The notes: generated by a model from the letters alone, not told the origin. A DNA stretch of 64,000 bases from Ectopseudomonas mendocina (GCF_016008875.1 NZ_JADTQG010000001.1:248001-312000), one strand, 5' to 3'; positions 8,571-19,807 are shown, numbered from the stretch's first letter. A program made the numbers and translations.

Positions 8571-8631
8571 TGCGGGCAAGCCCGCTCCCACAGAGCGGCT
8601 ATCGGCATGTGGGAGCGGACTTGTCCGCGAA
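8571..8631. repeat. GGGAGCGGACTTGTCCGCGA-type repeat pair (copy 1)
   Basis: Two inverted halves, TGCGGGCAAGCCCGCTCCCA and GGGAGCGGACTTGTCCGCGA, flank a short spacer. The left half is diverged. The family recurs at 16639, 51330 and 58324. Confidence 0.8.
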
Positions 8632-8647
8632 CTGCGGGCTTGGGTAT

Positions 8648-9202
8648 TTAAAGGCGCTTGGCGTCGATGATCAGCACCGGCTCGCGCGGTACGTTCTGGT
8701 GCATGCCGCGGTTGCCGGTGGGCACCTGGGCGATCTTGTCCACCACATCCATGCCGCGGGTCACCTTGCCGAACACTGCGTAGCCGAAGTCGCGCGAGCT
8801 GTGGTCGAGGAAGGCGTTGTCCTTGTGGTTGATGAAGAACTGGCTGGTGGCCGAGTCGCGCGCTTGAGTGCGGGCCATGGCCAGGGTGCCACGGACGTTG
8901 TGCAGACCATTGTCGGCCTCGTTCTTGATCGGTGCTTCGGTGTCCTTCTGGCGCATGTCGGCATCGAAACCGCCGCCCTGGATCATGAAGCCCGGAATCA
9001 CCCGGTGGAACTGCGTGCCGTTGTAAAAGCCGCTGTCGACGTACTGGAGGAAGTTCTGCGTGCTGACCGGTGCCTTGTCGGCGGCCAGCTCCACTTCCAC
9101 TTCACCCAGGCTGGTGGTCAGCAGCACCTTGGGGTTTTCCGCAGCCAGCAGGCTGGACGAAAGCAGCAGGGCGCCAGTGGCTAGAACGAGTTGCTTGAGC
9201 AT
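8648..9202 (-). CDS. ppiA: Periplasmic cyclophilin-type peptidyl-prolyl isomerase PpiA
   Basis: A 184-residue cyclophilin with a signal peptide ([20 protein letters not shown]). Active-site blocks are visible: [13 protein letters not shown], and SATSQFFIN with the FFIN core of bacterial cyclophilins. It catalyses proline isomerisation in exported proteins. It starts 5 bases after the hydrolase stop at 9208, which itself begins 10 bases after the LysR stop, so the three look like one transcript read on the minus strand. A periplasmic location is inferred from the signal peptide. Confidence 0.93.
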   Translation of the reverse strand: MLKQLVLATGALLLSSSLLAAENPKVLLTTSLGEVEVELAADKAPVSTQNFLQYVDSGFYNGTQFHRVIPGFMIQGGGFDADMRQKDTEAPIKNEADNGLHNVRGTLAMARTQARDSATSQFFINHKDNAFLDHSSRDFGYAVFGKVTRGMDVVDKIAQVPTGNRGMHQNVPREPVLIIDAKRL

Positions 9203-9207
9203 GATGG

Positions 9208-10005
9208 TCAGTTTTCCTTGTTGGCAGTCTCGCCGAGGAAGGCGAGCAGGGCGCTATTAAAGCGTTCGGGTTGATCCAATGGTGTGGCGTGGCGCGAATT
9301 TTCGATCACCAGCAGACGCGCATCGGGCATTTCTGCCACGTATTCACGTTTGCGTTCAACTGGCGTGTAGTCGCGGTCGGCGGTGATGACCAGGGTAGGA
9401 CAGGTGATGCGTTCGAGGCGTTCCCGTACGCCCCAGCCGATGATGGCGTCGAGGCTGGCGAGATAGGCGCGCTTGTCGTTCTGCGGCCAGCGTTCTTCGA
9501 CCTTGCGCCGCAGCTCTGCCTGCTTGGGTTTGGGAAACAGCAGCTTGGCCAGTGCCTTGGCGATGGTCTCCAGGCTGAGCAGGCGCGATAGCGTCCAGCG
9601 CTTGGCGATTTCCAGCCAGTCACGCGGGCTTTTCGCCTTGACCTCGGGCCCGCTGTTGACGATGGTCAGGCTGCGCAGCAGTTCGGGGCGGTCGACGCCA
9701 AGCTGAAAGCCGATCATGCCGCCCATGGAGATGCCCACCAGGTGCACGGGGGGCAATTGCAGGTATTCGATCAGCGCCGCCACGTCATCGGCGAAATCGG
9801 CGATGCGATAGGCGCCGCGCGGCTTGTCCGAACGGCCGTGACCGCGTACGTCGAGGGCAATCACCCGATAGTGCTGGGCGAGCGGGGGAATCTGGTATTC
9901 CCAGTCGCGCGTGCTCGAACCCAGGCCATGCACCAGCAGCAGCGGCGTACCCTGGCCGTAGTCCTCGTAGTGCAGCTGGCAGCCATCGTGGTCGAAGTAG
10001 GGCAT
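9208..10005 (-). CDS. Alpha/beta-fold hydrolase
   Basis: A 265-residue alpha/beta hydrolase without signal peptide. The nucleophile elbow is GISMGG (Ser93), the oxyanion region is VHGLGSS, the acid is probably Asp in ITADRDYTP and the base His is in [13 protein letters not shown]. The triad is complete, so it should be active, most similar in layout to the 3-oxoadipate enol-lactonase/esterase branch, but no substrate can be named. It lies between a LysR regulator and ppiA with gaps of 10 and 5 bases. Confidence 0.88.
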   Translation of the reverse strand: MPYFDHDGCQLHYEDYGQGTPLLLVHGLGSSTRDWEYQIPPLAQHYRVIALDVRGHGRSDKPRGAYRIADFADDVAALIEYLQLPPVHLVGISMGGMIGFQLGVDRPELLRSLTIVNSGPEVKAKSPRDWLEIAKRWTLSRLLSLETIAKALAKLLFPKPKQAELRRKVEERWPQNDKRAYLASLDAIIGWGVRERLERITCPTLVITADRDYTPVERKREYVAEMPDARLLVIENSRHATPLDQPERFNSALLAFLGETANKEN

Positions 10006-10015
10006 GCAGGGGCTC

Positions 10016-10942
10016 TCAGTGGTTCGACTGCGGTGCGGCGAAGGCGGCGTCCAGGGGGGCGGCGTCGAAGTTCTTGATCAGCTCGATGAGAATCTGCGTG
10101 GCCGGGCCGAGCACACGCTCCTTGTTGCTGTAGAGGAAGAAGCGTGGTTTGCGGATGCCGCCCTGAGCCAGCGGCAATGGCTTGAGCAGGCCTTCCTGCA
10201 TTTCCCGGTCGATCAGGTGGCGCGGCAGCCAGGCGAAGCCCAGGCCGCTGCTGACGAATGTGCGCGCAGTGGGCAGGCTGCCGACCGTCCAGCGCTGCTC
10301 CGCGCCCAGCCAGCCGGCATCGCGCGGTTGCAGGCGACCCGTGTCACGGGTCACGACCTGCATCTGCCCTTCAAGATCCTGAAAGCTCAGCTCGCGTTGC
10401 AGGCGGTGCAGCGGGTGCTCCGGGTTGGCGACGGCGACGAACTCCACTTCATTCAGCTCGATACCCAGGTGACCGGTGATGTTTAGCGCGCTGATGGCCA
10501 GGTCGGCGGTGCCTTCGAGCAGTACTTCCTCGACCCCGGACAGCACTTCCTCGCGCAGGCGCACGCGGCAACCGCGGCTCTGCGGCATGAAGGCGGTCAA
10601 GGCGCGGACGATATTGGCGGTGGGGTAAGCGGCGTCCACCACCAGGCGCACTTCGGCTTCCCAGCCCTGCTCCATGTGGTGCGCCAGGTCTTCCAGCTGG
10701 CTGGCCTGCTTGACCAGTTGCCGCGAGCGGCGCAGCAGCACGTCGCCGGCCTCGGTGAGCACGGCCTTGCGGCCGTCGATGCGCAGCAGCGGTACGCCGA
10801 GTTGTTCCTGCATGCGCGCCACGGTATAGCTGACCGAGGATTGCGAGCGGTGCAGCACTTCGGCGGCCTGGGCGAAGCCGCCCTGATCCACCACGGCTTG
10901 CAGCGTGCGCCATTGATCCAGGGTTACGCGAGGAGCTTTCAT
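10016..10942 (-). CDS. LysR-family transcriptional regulator
   Basis: A 308-residue LysR protein with an N-terminal HTH (TLDQWRTLQAVVDQGGFAQA at about 7-26, then SQSSVSYTVARMQEQLGVPL) and a C-terminal effector domain. The ATG at 10942 has AGGA seven bases upstream; a GTG directly before it is the alternative. It heads the LysR-hydrolase-ppiA run and is divergent from the small exported protein gene at 11001, with only 58 bases between. The target and effector are unknown. Confidence 0.88.
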   Translation of the reverse strand: MKAPRVTLDQWRTLQAVVDQGGFAQAAEVLHRSQSSVSYTVARMQEQLGVPLLRIDGRKAVLTEAGDVLLRRSRQLVKQASQLEDLAHHMEQGWEAEVRLVVDAAYPTANIVRALTAFMPQSRGCRVRLREEVLSGVEEVLLEGTADLAISALNITGHLGIELNEVEFVAVANPEHPLHRLQRELSFQDLEGQMQVVTRDTGRLQPRDAGWLGAEQRWTVGSLPTARTFVSSGLGFAWLPRHLIDREMQEGLLKPLPLAQGGIRKPRFFLYSNKERVLGPATQILIELIKNFDAAPLDAAFAAPQSNH

Positions 10943-11000
10943 CACATCATCCTGCCTGAGTCGGCCTGTTACACTGGCTCACCGATGTTGGAGAGCACCG

Positions 11001-11315
11001 ATGAAAAAAATAATCTGTTTGCTGTTCGCCTTCCTTCCGCTGGCTGCCCATGCCTATCCCATCGAAGTGGAAAAACAGCTCAACGGCGCCGAGGTCTCAG
11101 CCACCACCCAGGATATCGACCACAACATGGCGGCGTTGATGCTCTACAACTATGGTCAGAGCGAAGCCGAGTGCAGTGCGGTGTTCCGCAATGGCCCCGA
11201 GGCGCCGCGTACCCGGCGTACCGTCCTGGCTCCAGGCGCTAGCAACAACATGACGGTGAAGTTCAGCCGCAGCGTGATTCGCCTGCGAATCAGCCTGACC
11301 TGCGGGCTGAGGTGA
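11001..11315 (+). CDS. Small exported protein of unknown function
   Basis: A 104-residue protein with a signal peptide (MKKIICLLFAFLPLAAHA, cut near residue 18). The mature ~86 residues have two cysteines (AECSAVF and LTCGLR) that could form a disulfide and look like a small beta-sandwich. A GGAGAG ribosome site is present. I recognise similar small proteins in other pseudomonads, sometimes mislabelled '3-phosphoglycerate kinase', but no function. It precedes azoR by 136 bases. Confidence 0.75.
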   Translation: MKKIICLLFAFLPLAAHAYPIEVEKQLNGAEVSATTQDIDHNMAALMLYNYGQSEAECSAVFRNGPEAPRTRRTVLAPGASNNMTVKFSRSVIRLRISLTCGLR

Positions 11316-11451
11316 GGAAAGCCTAGACGCGGCTTGCAGATAAATCAAATTCATCGATATATGTAAGCGGATATTTACGCTTTTTAATCGAATGATGCGT
11401 CTCTAACCTGTGCTCCATCGACTCTCAACTACTTCGATGGAGCCTTCAGAC

Positions 11452-12051
11452 ATGTCCCGTGTTCTCGTAATTGAAAGCAGCGCCCGCCAGCAAGGTTCGG
11501 TCTCTCGCGAACTGACTCAGCAATTCATCGCCAAGTGGCAGGCCGAGCACCCGGCTGACCAGATTCAGGTTCGCGACCTAGCGGCCGAGCCTGTGCCGCA
11601 CCTCGATGCCACGCTGCTGGGTGGCTGGATGACCCCGAGCGAACAGCAGAGCGAGGCGGAAAAAGCCGCACTGGCGCGCTCCAATCAGCTGACCGATGAG
11701 CTGCTGGCCGCCGATGTGCTGGTGCTGGCTGCACCGATGTACAACTTCGCCATTCCCAGCACCCTCAAGGCCTGGCTGGATCATGTGCTGCGCGCCGGCG
11801 TGACCTTCAAATACACCGAAACCGGCCCGCAGGGGCTGCTGACCGGCAAACGCGCATTCGTGCTGACCGCTCGCGGCGGCATTTACGCCGGCAGCGGCCT
11901 GGATCATCAGGAACCCTACCTGCGTCAGGCGCTGGCCTTCATCGGTATCCACGATGTGCAGTTCATTCACGCCGAAGGCCTGAATCTGGGCGGCGAGTTC
12001 AGCGAAAAAGGCCTGGCGCAGGCCAGGGCCAGGCTGGCTGAGGTGGCCTGA
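11452..12051 (+). CDS. azoR: FMN-dependent NADH-azoreductase AzoR
   Basis: A 199-residue flavodoxin-fold quinone/azo reductase. The FMN phosphate-binding start SSARQQGSVSRELT and the isoalloxazine-contacting PMYNFAIPSTLKAWLDHV are both clear. The enzyme reduces quinones and azo compounds with NADH by two-electron steps in the cytoplasm. The ATG at 11452 gives the standard N-terminus MSRVLVIESS. A terminator follows. The AT-rich stretch before it (11330-11400) probably holds the promoter; LysR control by a nearby gene is common in azoR loci but not demonstrated here. Confidence 0.93.
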   Translation: MSRVLVIESSARQQGSVSRELTQQFIAKWQAEHPADQIQVRDLAAEPVPHLDATLLGGWMTPSEQQSEAEKAALARSNQLTDELLAADVLVLAAPMYNFAIPSTLKAWLDHVLRAGVTFKYTETGPQGLLTGKRAFVLTARGGIYAGSGLDHQEPYLRQALAFIGIHDVQFIHAEGLNLGGEFSEKGLAQARARLAEVA

Positions 12052-12094
12052 TCCGCTTTGACTCTCTCCTGAGTGCCTCAATGGAGGCATTTAT

Positions 12095-12129
12095 GCCGGT
12101 CGCTTCGCGTGAAGGGGCCGGCTTTTTTA
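12095..12129 (+). terminator. Terminator after azoR
   Basis: GCCGG / CCGGC stem with an inner CTTC-GCGT-GAAG hairpin, then TTTTTTATTT. Confidence 0.8.
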
Positions 12130-12213
12130 TTTGGCCGAGCAGCAGTCGCTGAAGCACGGATTGTCCGCCGCTGGGGAACGCGCTAAGGTCGCCGCCTTCC
12201 TTCGGAGGTGGCT

Positions 12214-13086
12214 GTGCGATATCTGCTGATAGTGACTCTGCTGTGGGCCTTTTCCTTCAGCCTGATCGGTGAATACCTTGCCGGTCGGGTCGACAGCTAT
12301 TTTGCAGTGCTGACGCGTATTGTCATTGCCGGTTTGCTGTTCGTGCCGCTGACTCGTTGGCGCGGCCACGCCCCGGCGTTCGTGCGCGGCATGCTGCTGA
12401 TCGGAGCCCTGCAGTTCGGCATCACCTACGTCTGCTTGTACCTGAGCTTTTCGGTACTGACGGTACCGGAAGTGCTGCTGTTCACCATCCTCACGCCGCT
12501 GCACGTGACGCTGATCGAGGATGCGCTGAACCGCAGGTTCAACCCCTGGGCACTGGCGGCGGCACTGGTGGCGGTGCTGGGCGCCGGGGTCATTCGTTAC
12601 GACGGCATCAGCAGCGGCTTCCTGCTGGGTTTCCTGCTGCTGCAGGTGGCCAACTTCACCTTCGCCGCCGGGCAAGTGCTGTACAAGCACCTGTTGCTCA
12701 AGCATCCCTCGAGCGAGCCGCAGTACAGGCGTTTTGGTTTCTTCTACCTGGGCGCGTTGCTGATAGCGCTGCCGGCCTTCCTGGTGCTGGGCAACGGCGA
12801 ACGCCTGCCCGGTTCTACGCTGCAATGGGGTGTGCTGGTGTGGCTTGGAGTTGTGGCGTCCGGCCTGGGTTTGTACTGGTGGAACAAGGGCGCCAGTCTG
12901 GTGGACGGTGGCACCCTGGCGGTGATGAACAACGCGCTGGTACCGGCCGGTCTGCTGGTCAACCTGCTGATCTGGAATCATGACGCCGATCTGCTGCGTC
13001 TGGCCCTCGGCGGCGCGGTGATCGCCGCCTCGCTGCCGCTGGTCAACCTGGGTCGTGAACGGCGCACGCCTGTCGAGGTGCACTGA
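12214..13086 (+). CDS. DMT-superfamily transporter (carboxylate/amino acid/amine type)
   Basis: A 290-residue EamA transporter with ten predicted membrane segments, beginning MRYLLIVTLLWAFSFSLIGE. The GTG at 12214 is chosen because GGAGG lies exactly five bases upstream; a GTG two codons earlier overlaps that site. Members of this group resemble the carboxylate/amino acid/amine exporters. The stop TGA overlaps the ATG of rarD (TGATG), so the two transporters are translationally coupled. Substrate unknown. Confidence 0.85.
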   Translation: MRYLLIVTLLWAFSFSLIGEYLAGRVDSYFAVLTRIVIAGLLFVPLTRWRGHAPAFVRGMLLIGALQFGITYVCLYLSFSVLTVPEVLLFTILTPLHVTLIEDALNRRFNPWALAAALVAVLGAGVIRYDGISSGFLLGFLLLQVANFTFAAGQVLYKHLLLKHPSSEPQYRRFGFFYLGALLIALPAFLVLGNGERLPGSTLQWGVLVWLGVVASGLGLYWWNKGASLVDGGTLAVMNNALVPAGLLVNLLIWNHDADLLRLALGGAVIAASLPLVNLGRERRTPVEVH

Positions 13087-13991
13087 TGCAACTGTCCGGA
13101 CGTGGCGTTGCGCTGTCGATTGCCGCCTCGATGCTTTTCGCCTTGCTGCCCGGCTATGTGCAGTGGCTGAGCCCGCTCGATGGTGTGCAGATCTTCGCGC
13201 AGCGCGTGCTCTGGTCGATTCCTTTTGTCCTGTTGCTGGTGCTGCTGGCGCGGCAGACGGGCTCGCTGCGCGAGACCTTCGTACGCCTGCGCCGCGAGCC
13301 ACTGTTGCGGGCTGCCTGCCCGTTGGCGGCGGCGCTGATCGGCGTGCAGTGGGGGCTATTTCTCTGGGCGCCACTGGCCGGGCACATGCTGGAAGTGTCG
13401 ATGGGCTACTTCCTGCTGCCGTTGGCCATGGTGCTGACCGGGCGACTTTTCTACGGCGAGCGCCTGCGCCCGCTGCAACAGCTGGCGGTGGCCTGCGCCA
13501 TGCTCGGTGTACTGCACGAGCTTTGGCGAACCCAGGCGTTCTCCTGGCTGACGCTGGTCACTGCCCTGGGTTACCCGCCTTACTTCATGCTGCGCCGCTG
13601 GATGCGCCTGGACGCTTTGTCCGGCTTCGTGTTGGAGATGCTCATGCTGGCGCCGGTGGCGATCTGGCTGATCATTGCCTACGGTCCCGTCGGTGCGTTC
13701 GTCGATCGTCCGCAGCTGTGGTTGCTGGTGCCGCTGATGGCCCTGATCGGCACTCTGGCGTTTGCCGCTTACATGGCGTCTAGCCGGCTGCTGCCTCTCG
13801 GACTATTCGGCATTCTCAGCTATGTCGAGCCGGTACTTTTGTTCGGCGTGGCGCTACTGGTGCTGGGTGAGACCTTCGATGCAGGGCAATGGCTGACCTA
13901 CCTGCCGATCTGGGCGGCGGTACTGCTGGTCGGATGGGACAGCGCACGGCTGCTGCACAGGCAGCAGCGCGAGAGCGTCAGGCCGCGTTGA
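13086..13991 (+). CDS. rarD: RarD-family EamA transporter
   Basis: A 301-residue protein of the RarD branch. The conserved QRVLWSIPF, QWGLFLWAP and SMGYFLLPL blocks and the C-terminal GLFGILSYVEPVLLFG are typical. RarD was described as a chloramphenicol-sensitivity protein, but its substrate is not settled. It starts within the stop codon of the upstream transporter and its last 14 bases overlap the convergent reductase gene. Confidence 0.88.
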   Translation: MQLSGRGVALSIAASMLFALLPGYVQWLSPLDGVQIFAQRVLWSIPFVLLLVLLARQTGSLRETFVRLRREPLLRAACPLAAALIGVQWGLFLWAPLAGHMLEVSMGYFLLPLAMVLTGRLFYGERLRPLQQLAVACAMLGVLHELWRTQAFSWLTLVTALGYPPYFMLRRWMRLDALSGFVLEMLMLAPVAIWLIIAYGPVGAFVDRPQLWLLVPLMALIGTLAFAAYMASSRLLPLGLFGILSYVEPVLLFGVALLVLGETFDAGQWLTYLPIWAAVLLVGWDSARLLHRQQRESVRPR

Positions 13992-14556
13992 TGCGCGGCG
14001 CGGGGATTGGTGTCACTGCACTGGCCTGCTTCTGCACCTGATAGTGCAGCTGCAGGGTGCCGCTGTTGAAGCGGCGCTGCTCGCTCAGCGTCAGGCTGCG
14101 TTCCATGCCGGTGGCCAGTAGCGGAACGCCGGCGCCAAGCAGGTGTGGCACCAGATTGATTACCATCTCGTCGATCAGCCCGGCGGTGTAGCAATTGCCG
14201 GCGAGCAGGCTGCCGCCGACCAGCCAGAGGCGCTGAAAACCGGCTTCGTTCAAGGCCGCAACGGCTTGGGCGGGAGTGCAGTGGGTCAGCTGAATCTCAT
14301 CGCTGGCACGCGGCAGGGCGAGGCGCGTCAGCACCACGCAGGGCTTGCCGGGGTAGGGCCAGGGGCCGCCGCGCTGGAGCAGCGCTTCATAGGTGACCCG
14401 CCCCATCAGCAGGGCGTCGATGCCCGAGTAGAAGTACTGGAAGCTGTACTCCTCGTCAGCCTGCAGCAAGGAGTCGAACCAGTCGATGCGGCCATCGGGG
14501 CGCGCGATGTAGCCATCGAGGCTGGAGGTGACGTGGTAGATCAGGGACGGGTTCAT
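13978..14556 (-). CDS. RibD C-terminal/dihydrofolate reductase-fold protein
   Basis: A 192-residue protein of the DHFR-like family that shares the RibD reductase fold. The start LIYHVTSSLDGYIARPDG and the nucleotide-binding WLVGGSLLAGNC are family hallmarks. Members are probably NADPH-dependent reductases; none can be assigned a substrate from sequence. Two adjacent ATGs (14559 and 14556) follow GAGG; the second has better spacing. It is convergent with rarD. Confidence 0.85.
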   Translation of the reverse strand: MNPSLIYHVTSSLDGYIARPDGRIDWFDSLLQADEEYSFQYFYSGIDALLMGRVTYEALLQRGGPWPYPGKPCVVLTRLALPRASDEIQLTHCTPAQAVAALNEAGFQRLWLVGGSLLAGNCYTAGLIDEMVINLVPHLLGAGVPLLATGMERSLTLSEQRRFNSGTLQLHYQVQKQASAVTPIPAPRINAA

Positions 14557-14642
14557 CATGCACCTCGAAGGCTATCTGAGAGTTGGATTGGCGCAGCTGA
14601 AACAAGTTCGTCGTGCGCCGCACCGCTTGTCGGAAGCCTCTC

Positions 14643-15053
14643 TCAGTCCAGAACGTTGCGCAGGATTTCGTAGACGATTCCGGTCGCGATGGCGACCAAT
14701 ACGACGTCGCGGCCTATCTGCTTCCATTCGTAGCCCTCGTAGTACGGCAGGCGTGAAGTCAGGCGGCTGTCGAAGTTCTTGGCGATGCCGGGTGGCAGCG
14801 GTTTGCCTCGCGCGAGGTTCTTGGCCACGCCTGGCGGCAGGGATGAAGTGGGGCCGATCAACTGGCGGTTCTCACCGAGCACGATGCGCACCTGGCCTAT
14901 ATCCACGCTCGGGCCGCGCAGGTCGATCTGCACGCCGCCATCATGCTGATGGCCGGGCTTGCCTTTGCCGGGTGGCGGGCTGGCCAGCACCGGCGATGCA
15001 GCCAGCAGGATGCACAGGCCAATGCTGAGGGTTGCCTTGGGTTTGCTAAGCAT
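14643..15053 (-). CDS. CigR-family exported protein
   Basis: A 136-residue protein with signal peptide, a GKGKPGHQHDGG low-complexity stretch, the repeated LPPGVAKNLARGKPLPPGIAKN core, and a C-terminal hydrophobic segment (DVVLVAIATGIVYEIL). This matches the 'anti-virulence regulator CigR' family named after Salmonella CigR. In Pseudomonas the role is unknown; the topology suggests an inner-membrane anchor at the C-terminus with the basic loop in the periplasm. Confidence 0.78.
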   Translation of the reverse strand: MLSKPKATLSIGLCILLAASPVLASPPPGKGKPGHQHDGGVQIDLRGPSVDIGQVRIVLGENRQLIGPTSSLPPGVAKNLARGKPLPPGIAKNFDSRLTSRLPYYEGYEWKQIGRDVVLVAIATGIVYEILRNVLD

Positions 15054-15249
15054 GGCAGTACTCCTTGGGTGATGATGCAGTTTGATATCAGGCTAGCCGC
15101 TTCGGTTCCCGTTCGTTCCCCCCGGATGGCGCCACCAGGCGGCCGTCCGTCGGCGCTTGAATGTGAGCCGCATGCAAAGAAATTCGGCCCCGACGCCGGA
15201 AACCGTTAGGCTATGCACCGTTTTGTCGATTTTTCGAGGTAGTGCCCCC

Positions 15250-16575
15250 GTGTTTGCCCAATTCGCCCTGCATGAACGCCTGCTGAAAGCTGTGGCCGAG
15301 CTTAACTTCGTCGAGCCGACACCGGTGCAGGCGGCAGCGATTCCGCCTGCGCTGGAGGGCAAGGACCTGCGGGTGATCGCTCAGACCGGCAGCGGCAAGA
15401 CCGCCGCGTTCGTCCTGCCGTTGCTCAATCGCCTGCTGGGTGACGGCAACTCCAAGCAGCGCCTGAGCATTCGCGCGCTTATCCTGCTGCCGACCCGCGA
15501 GTTGGCGCAGCAGACGCTCAAGGAAGTCGAGCGTTTCGCCCAGTTCACCTTCCTCAAGGCCGGTCTGGTCACCGGCGGCGAGGACTTCAAGGTGCAGGCC
15601 GCGATGATGCGCAAGATCGACATTCTCATCGGCACGCCGGGGCGTCTGATCGAGCATGCCAATGCCGGCAATCTGCCGCTCGATGAGGTCGAGGTGCTGG
15701 TGTTCGACGAGGCCGACCGCATGCTTGACATGGGTTTCGCCGAAGACGCCCAGCGCCTGGCCGAAGCCTGTGGCCCGCACCAGACCCTGCTGTTCTCTGC
15801 CACCACGGGTGGCAACGGCCTGCGCGAGATGGTCGCCAAGGTGCTCAAAGAGCCGCAGCACCTGATGCTCAACAGCGTCAGCCAGCTCAACGAAGGCACG
15901 CGTCAGCAGATCATCACCGCCGACCACAACCATCACAAGGAACAGCTGGTCGACTGGCTGCTGGCCAACGAGACCTACGACAAGGCCATCGTCTTCAGCA
16001 ACACCCGGGTGCAGGCCGACCGCCTCTACGGCAAGTTGGTCGCCGCCGGGGTCAAGGCCTTCGTGCTGCACGGCGAGAAGGACCAGAAGGACCGCAAGCT
16101 AGCCATCGACCGCCTGCGTCAGGGCGCGGTTCGTGTGCTGGTCGCTACCGACGTGGCGGCGCGCGGCCTGGATGTCGAGGGGCTGGATCTGGTGATCAAC
16201 TTCGATATGCCGCGCTCCGGCGACGAATACGTGCACCGTATCGGGCGTACCGGTCGCGCCGGTGGCGAAGGCCTGGCGGTATCGCTGATCTGCCATACCG
16301 ACTGGAACCTGATGTCGAGCATCGAACGCTACCTCAAGCAGCGTTTCGAGCGTCGCACCATCAAGGAACTCAAGGGCGTCTATCAGGGGCCGAAGAACCT
16401 CAAGGCGTCCGGCAAGGCCGCTGGCAGCAAGAAGAAAAAGGCCGAGAAGAAGGACCCGAAGAAAGCCGCCGCGCCCAAGCGCAAGAGCGGCCCACGTCCG
16501 GCCGGCAAGCCATCGGCTCTGGTCAGCGCCGACGGCAGCGCCCCGCTCAAGCGCAAGAAGCCGGCAGCGGAGTGA
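15250..16575 (+). CDS. DEAD-box ATP-dependent RNA helicase (RhlE-like)
   Basis: A 441-residue DEAD-box helicase. Motif I AQTGSGKT lies at 44-51, the DEAD motif (FDEADRMLDMG) near 150, then SATTGG, and motif VI HRIGRTGRAG near 335. The C-terminal ~75 residues are a lysine- and alanine-rich tail, likely RNA binding. The GTG at 15250 gives the start MFAQFALHERLLKAV seen in other Pseudomonas (P. aeruginosa PA3950 type, from memory); a GAGGT lies nine bases upstream. Role: RNA remodelling, probably in ribosome assembly or cold response. Confidence 0.92.
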   Translation: MFAQFALHERLLKAVAELNFVEPTPVQAAAIPPALEGKDLRVIAQTGSGKTAAFVLPLLNRLLGDGNSKQRLSIRALILLPTRELAQQTLKEVERFAQFTFLKAGLVTGGEDFKVQAAMMRKIDILIGTPGRLIEHANAGNLPLDEVEVLVFDEADRMLDMGFAEDAQRLAEACGPHQTLLFSATTGGNGLREMVAKVLKEPQHLMLNSVSQLNEGTRQQIITADHNHHKEQLVDWLLANETYDKAIVFSNTRVQADRLYGKLVAAGVKAFVLHGEKDQKDRKLAIDRLRQGAVRVLVATDVAARGLDVEGLDLVINFDMPRSGDEYVHRIGRTGRAGGEGLAVSLICHTDWNLMSSIERYLKQRFERRTIKELKGVYQGPKNLKASGKAAGSKKKKAEKKDPKKAAAPKRKSGPRPAGKPSALVSADGSAPLKRKKPAAE

Positions 16576-16588
16576 GCTGGATAGATCC

Positions 16589-16611
16589 GTAGCCCGGACT
16601 GCACCGGGCTA
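16589..16611. repeat. Diverged GTAGCCCGGATG-type REP half (copy 3)
   Basis: GTAGCCCGGACTGCACCGGGCTA, shown here as coordinates 16589-16611: a hairpin with arms AGCCCGG and CCGGGCT. It is next to a pair of another repeat family. Confidence 0.65.
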
Positions 16612-16638
16612 GGATCTCGGCCTTTCAGGCACAAAACC

Positions 16639-16703
16639 TGTGGGAGCGGATTTGTCCGCGAATGGGTTGGCAGAAAAGCTTCGCGGACAAGTCCGCTCCC
16701 ACA
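16639..16703. repeat. GGGAGCGGACTTGTCCGCGA-type repeat pair (copy 2)
   Basis: TGTGGGAGCGGATTTGTCCG and the facing CGGACAAGTCCGCTCCCACA with ~18 bases between, located between convergent helicase and ABC genes. Confidence 0.85.
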
Positions 16704-16731
16704 ATCCGCCCCCCAGATCAACCGCGTAATC

Positions 16732-18567
<1,836 letters not shown>

Positions 18568-18611
18568 TGCAGGCGTCCTGCCCAGATAAGTGGACGCTGA
18601 TAGTACCGCTG

Positions 18612-19676
18612 TTAGTGCGAGCGAGTCTCAGTCAAAAGTGGTTTCTGCAACTCGCTGGCCCAGGCGAGCAGTGGAACCTCCAGTCCGGGTTGCCAGATGC
18701 GTTTGAACAACAGCGTCAGGTGCCCGACTTCGCCGCGTTCGAAAGGCAGGCGATCGAGGCGCGGGTGCACCTGCCACTGGCCTTCGCGCAACTGGGCGAA
18801 GTCGAAGCGGAAAGGGTGAAAACCGGTCATGCCCAGGCGCAGGTCGGTGACGATCAGGCGATCACCGACCTGGTCGTAACGCAGCACGCCACCGGTGAAC
18901 CACTCCAGGCGCTGGTGCATCGGAGAGGCTGCCAATGGTTCGCGCAGGTGCGTGCCGCGCGGTAGGCGCTGCAGTTGCGGGGGCTGGTCATCGAACCAGC
19001 CGGTCAGGGCTTCGTGATAGTCCTCGCCGTCCAGCACGATCACTCGCCACAGCAGGGTGTTGAACGGCGTTGGGGTGATGAACAGTTGTTCGGCCTGAAT
19101 GCCCTGGCGCGCCAGCTCACGCTCCACGCGCTGCTCGGCCATGAACTTGCCGGCCAGGCTGAAGCCGATGTACAGCGTCGACACCGCTAGCGCCACGGCC
19201 GGTACGCGCCAGCTCTGTTCGCGCAGCCCGGTAAACAGGCTGATCACCACCGCGGCGAGCAACGGCACGCTGTACAGCGGGTCGATGATGAACAGGCTGG
19301 ACCAGGCCGTAGGCGTTGGCATCAGCGGCCAGAACAGCTGGGTGCCGTAGCTGGTGAAGGCGTCCAGCAAGGGGTGAGTGATCAGCACCAGCCATAGCGT
19401 TAGTAACAGGCGATTGGCCGAATAACCTGGGTGAGGCCGAAAACGCCTGGCCAGCCAGGTCAGCAGCAGCGCCAGGCCGCTCAGAACGAACAGCGAATGG
19501 CTGAAGCCGCGGTGGTAGGTCATGTTGGCCACGGCATCGCTGTAGTCCATGACCACGTCCAGGTCGGGAAGGGTAGCCAGCGTGGCGCCATAGAGCAGGG
19601 CTTTGCGCCCCTGCCAGCGGCCGAGCAGCGCGCCCTGGATGCTGGCGCCGAGTACCGCCTGGGTTATTGAGTCCAT
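18612..19676 (-). CDS. Membrane-bound metal-dependent hydrolase (YdjM family)
   Basis: A 354-residue protein starting MDSITQAVLGASIQG, the classical beginning of the DUF457/YdjM family. Conserved acidic and histidine residues (LPDLDVVMDY, YHRGFSHSLF, THPLLDAFTSYG) probably bind metal, and about five hydrophobic segments lie in the first 170 residues. The C-terminal ~190 residues form a soluble domain. E. coli YdjM is LexA-regulated; no SOS box is seen upstream here. The biochemical reaction is unknown. Confidence 0.8.
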   Translation of the reverse strand: MDSITQAVLGASIQGALLGRWQGRKALLYGATLATLPDLDVVMDYSDAVANMTYHRGFSHSLFVLSGLALLLTWLARRFRPHPGYSANRLLLTLWLVLITHPLLDAFTSYGTQLFWPLMPTPTAWSSLFIIDPLYSVPLLAAVVISLFTGLREQSWRVPAVALAVSTLYIGFSLAGKFMAEQRVERELARQGIQAEQLFITPTPFNTLLWRVIVLDGEDYHEALTGWFDDQPPQLQRLPRGTHLREPLAASPMHQRLEWFTGGVLRYDQVGDRLIVTDLRLGMTGFHPFRFDFAQLREGQWQVHPRLDRLPFERGEVGHLTLLFKRIWQPGLEVPLLAWASELQKPLLTETRSH

Positions 19677-19807
19677 CGCGTGCTTCCGGAAAAAGACAGG
19701 CCGCTACGTTAGCCGAGGCGCCCGACGAATGCCGTGGGGAAATTTCAAGCAAAGATTACAGCTATGGCGGGTATCCTGATGACCATGAGCCTCAAGAAAT
19801 TTTACCC

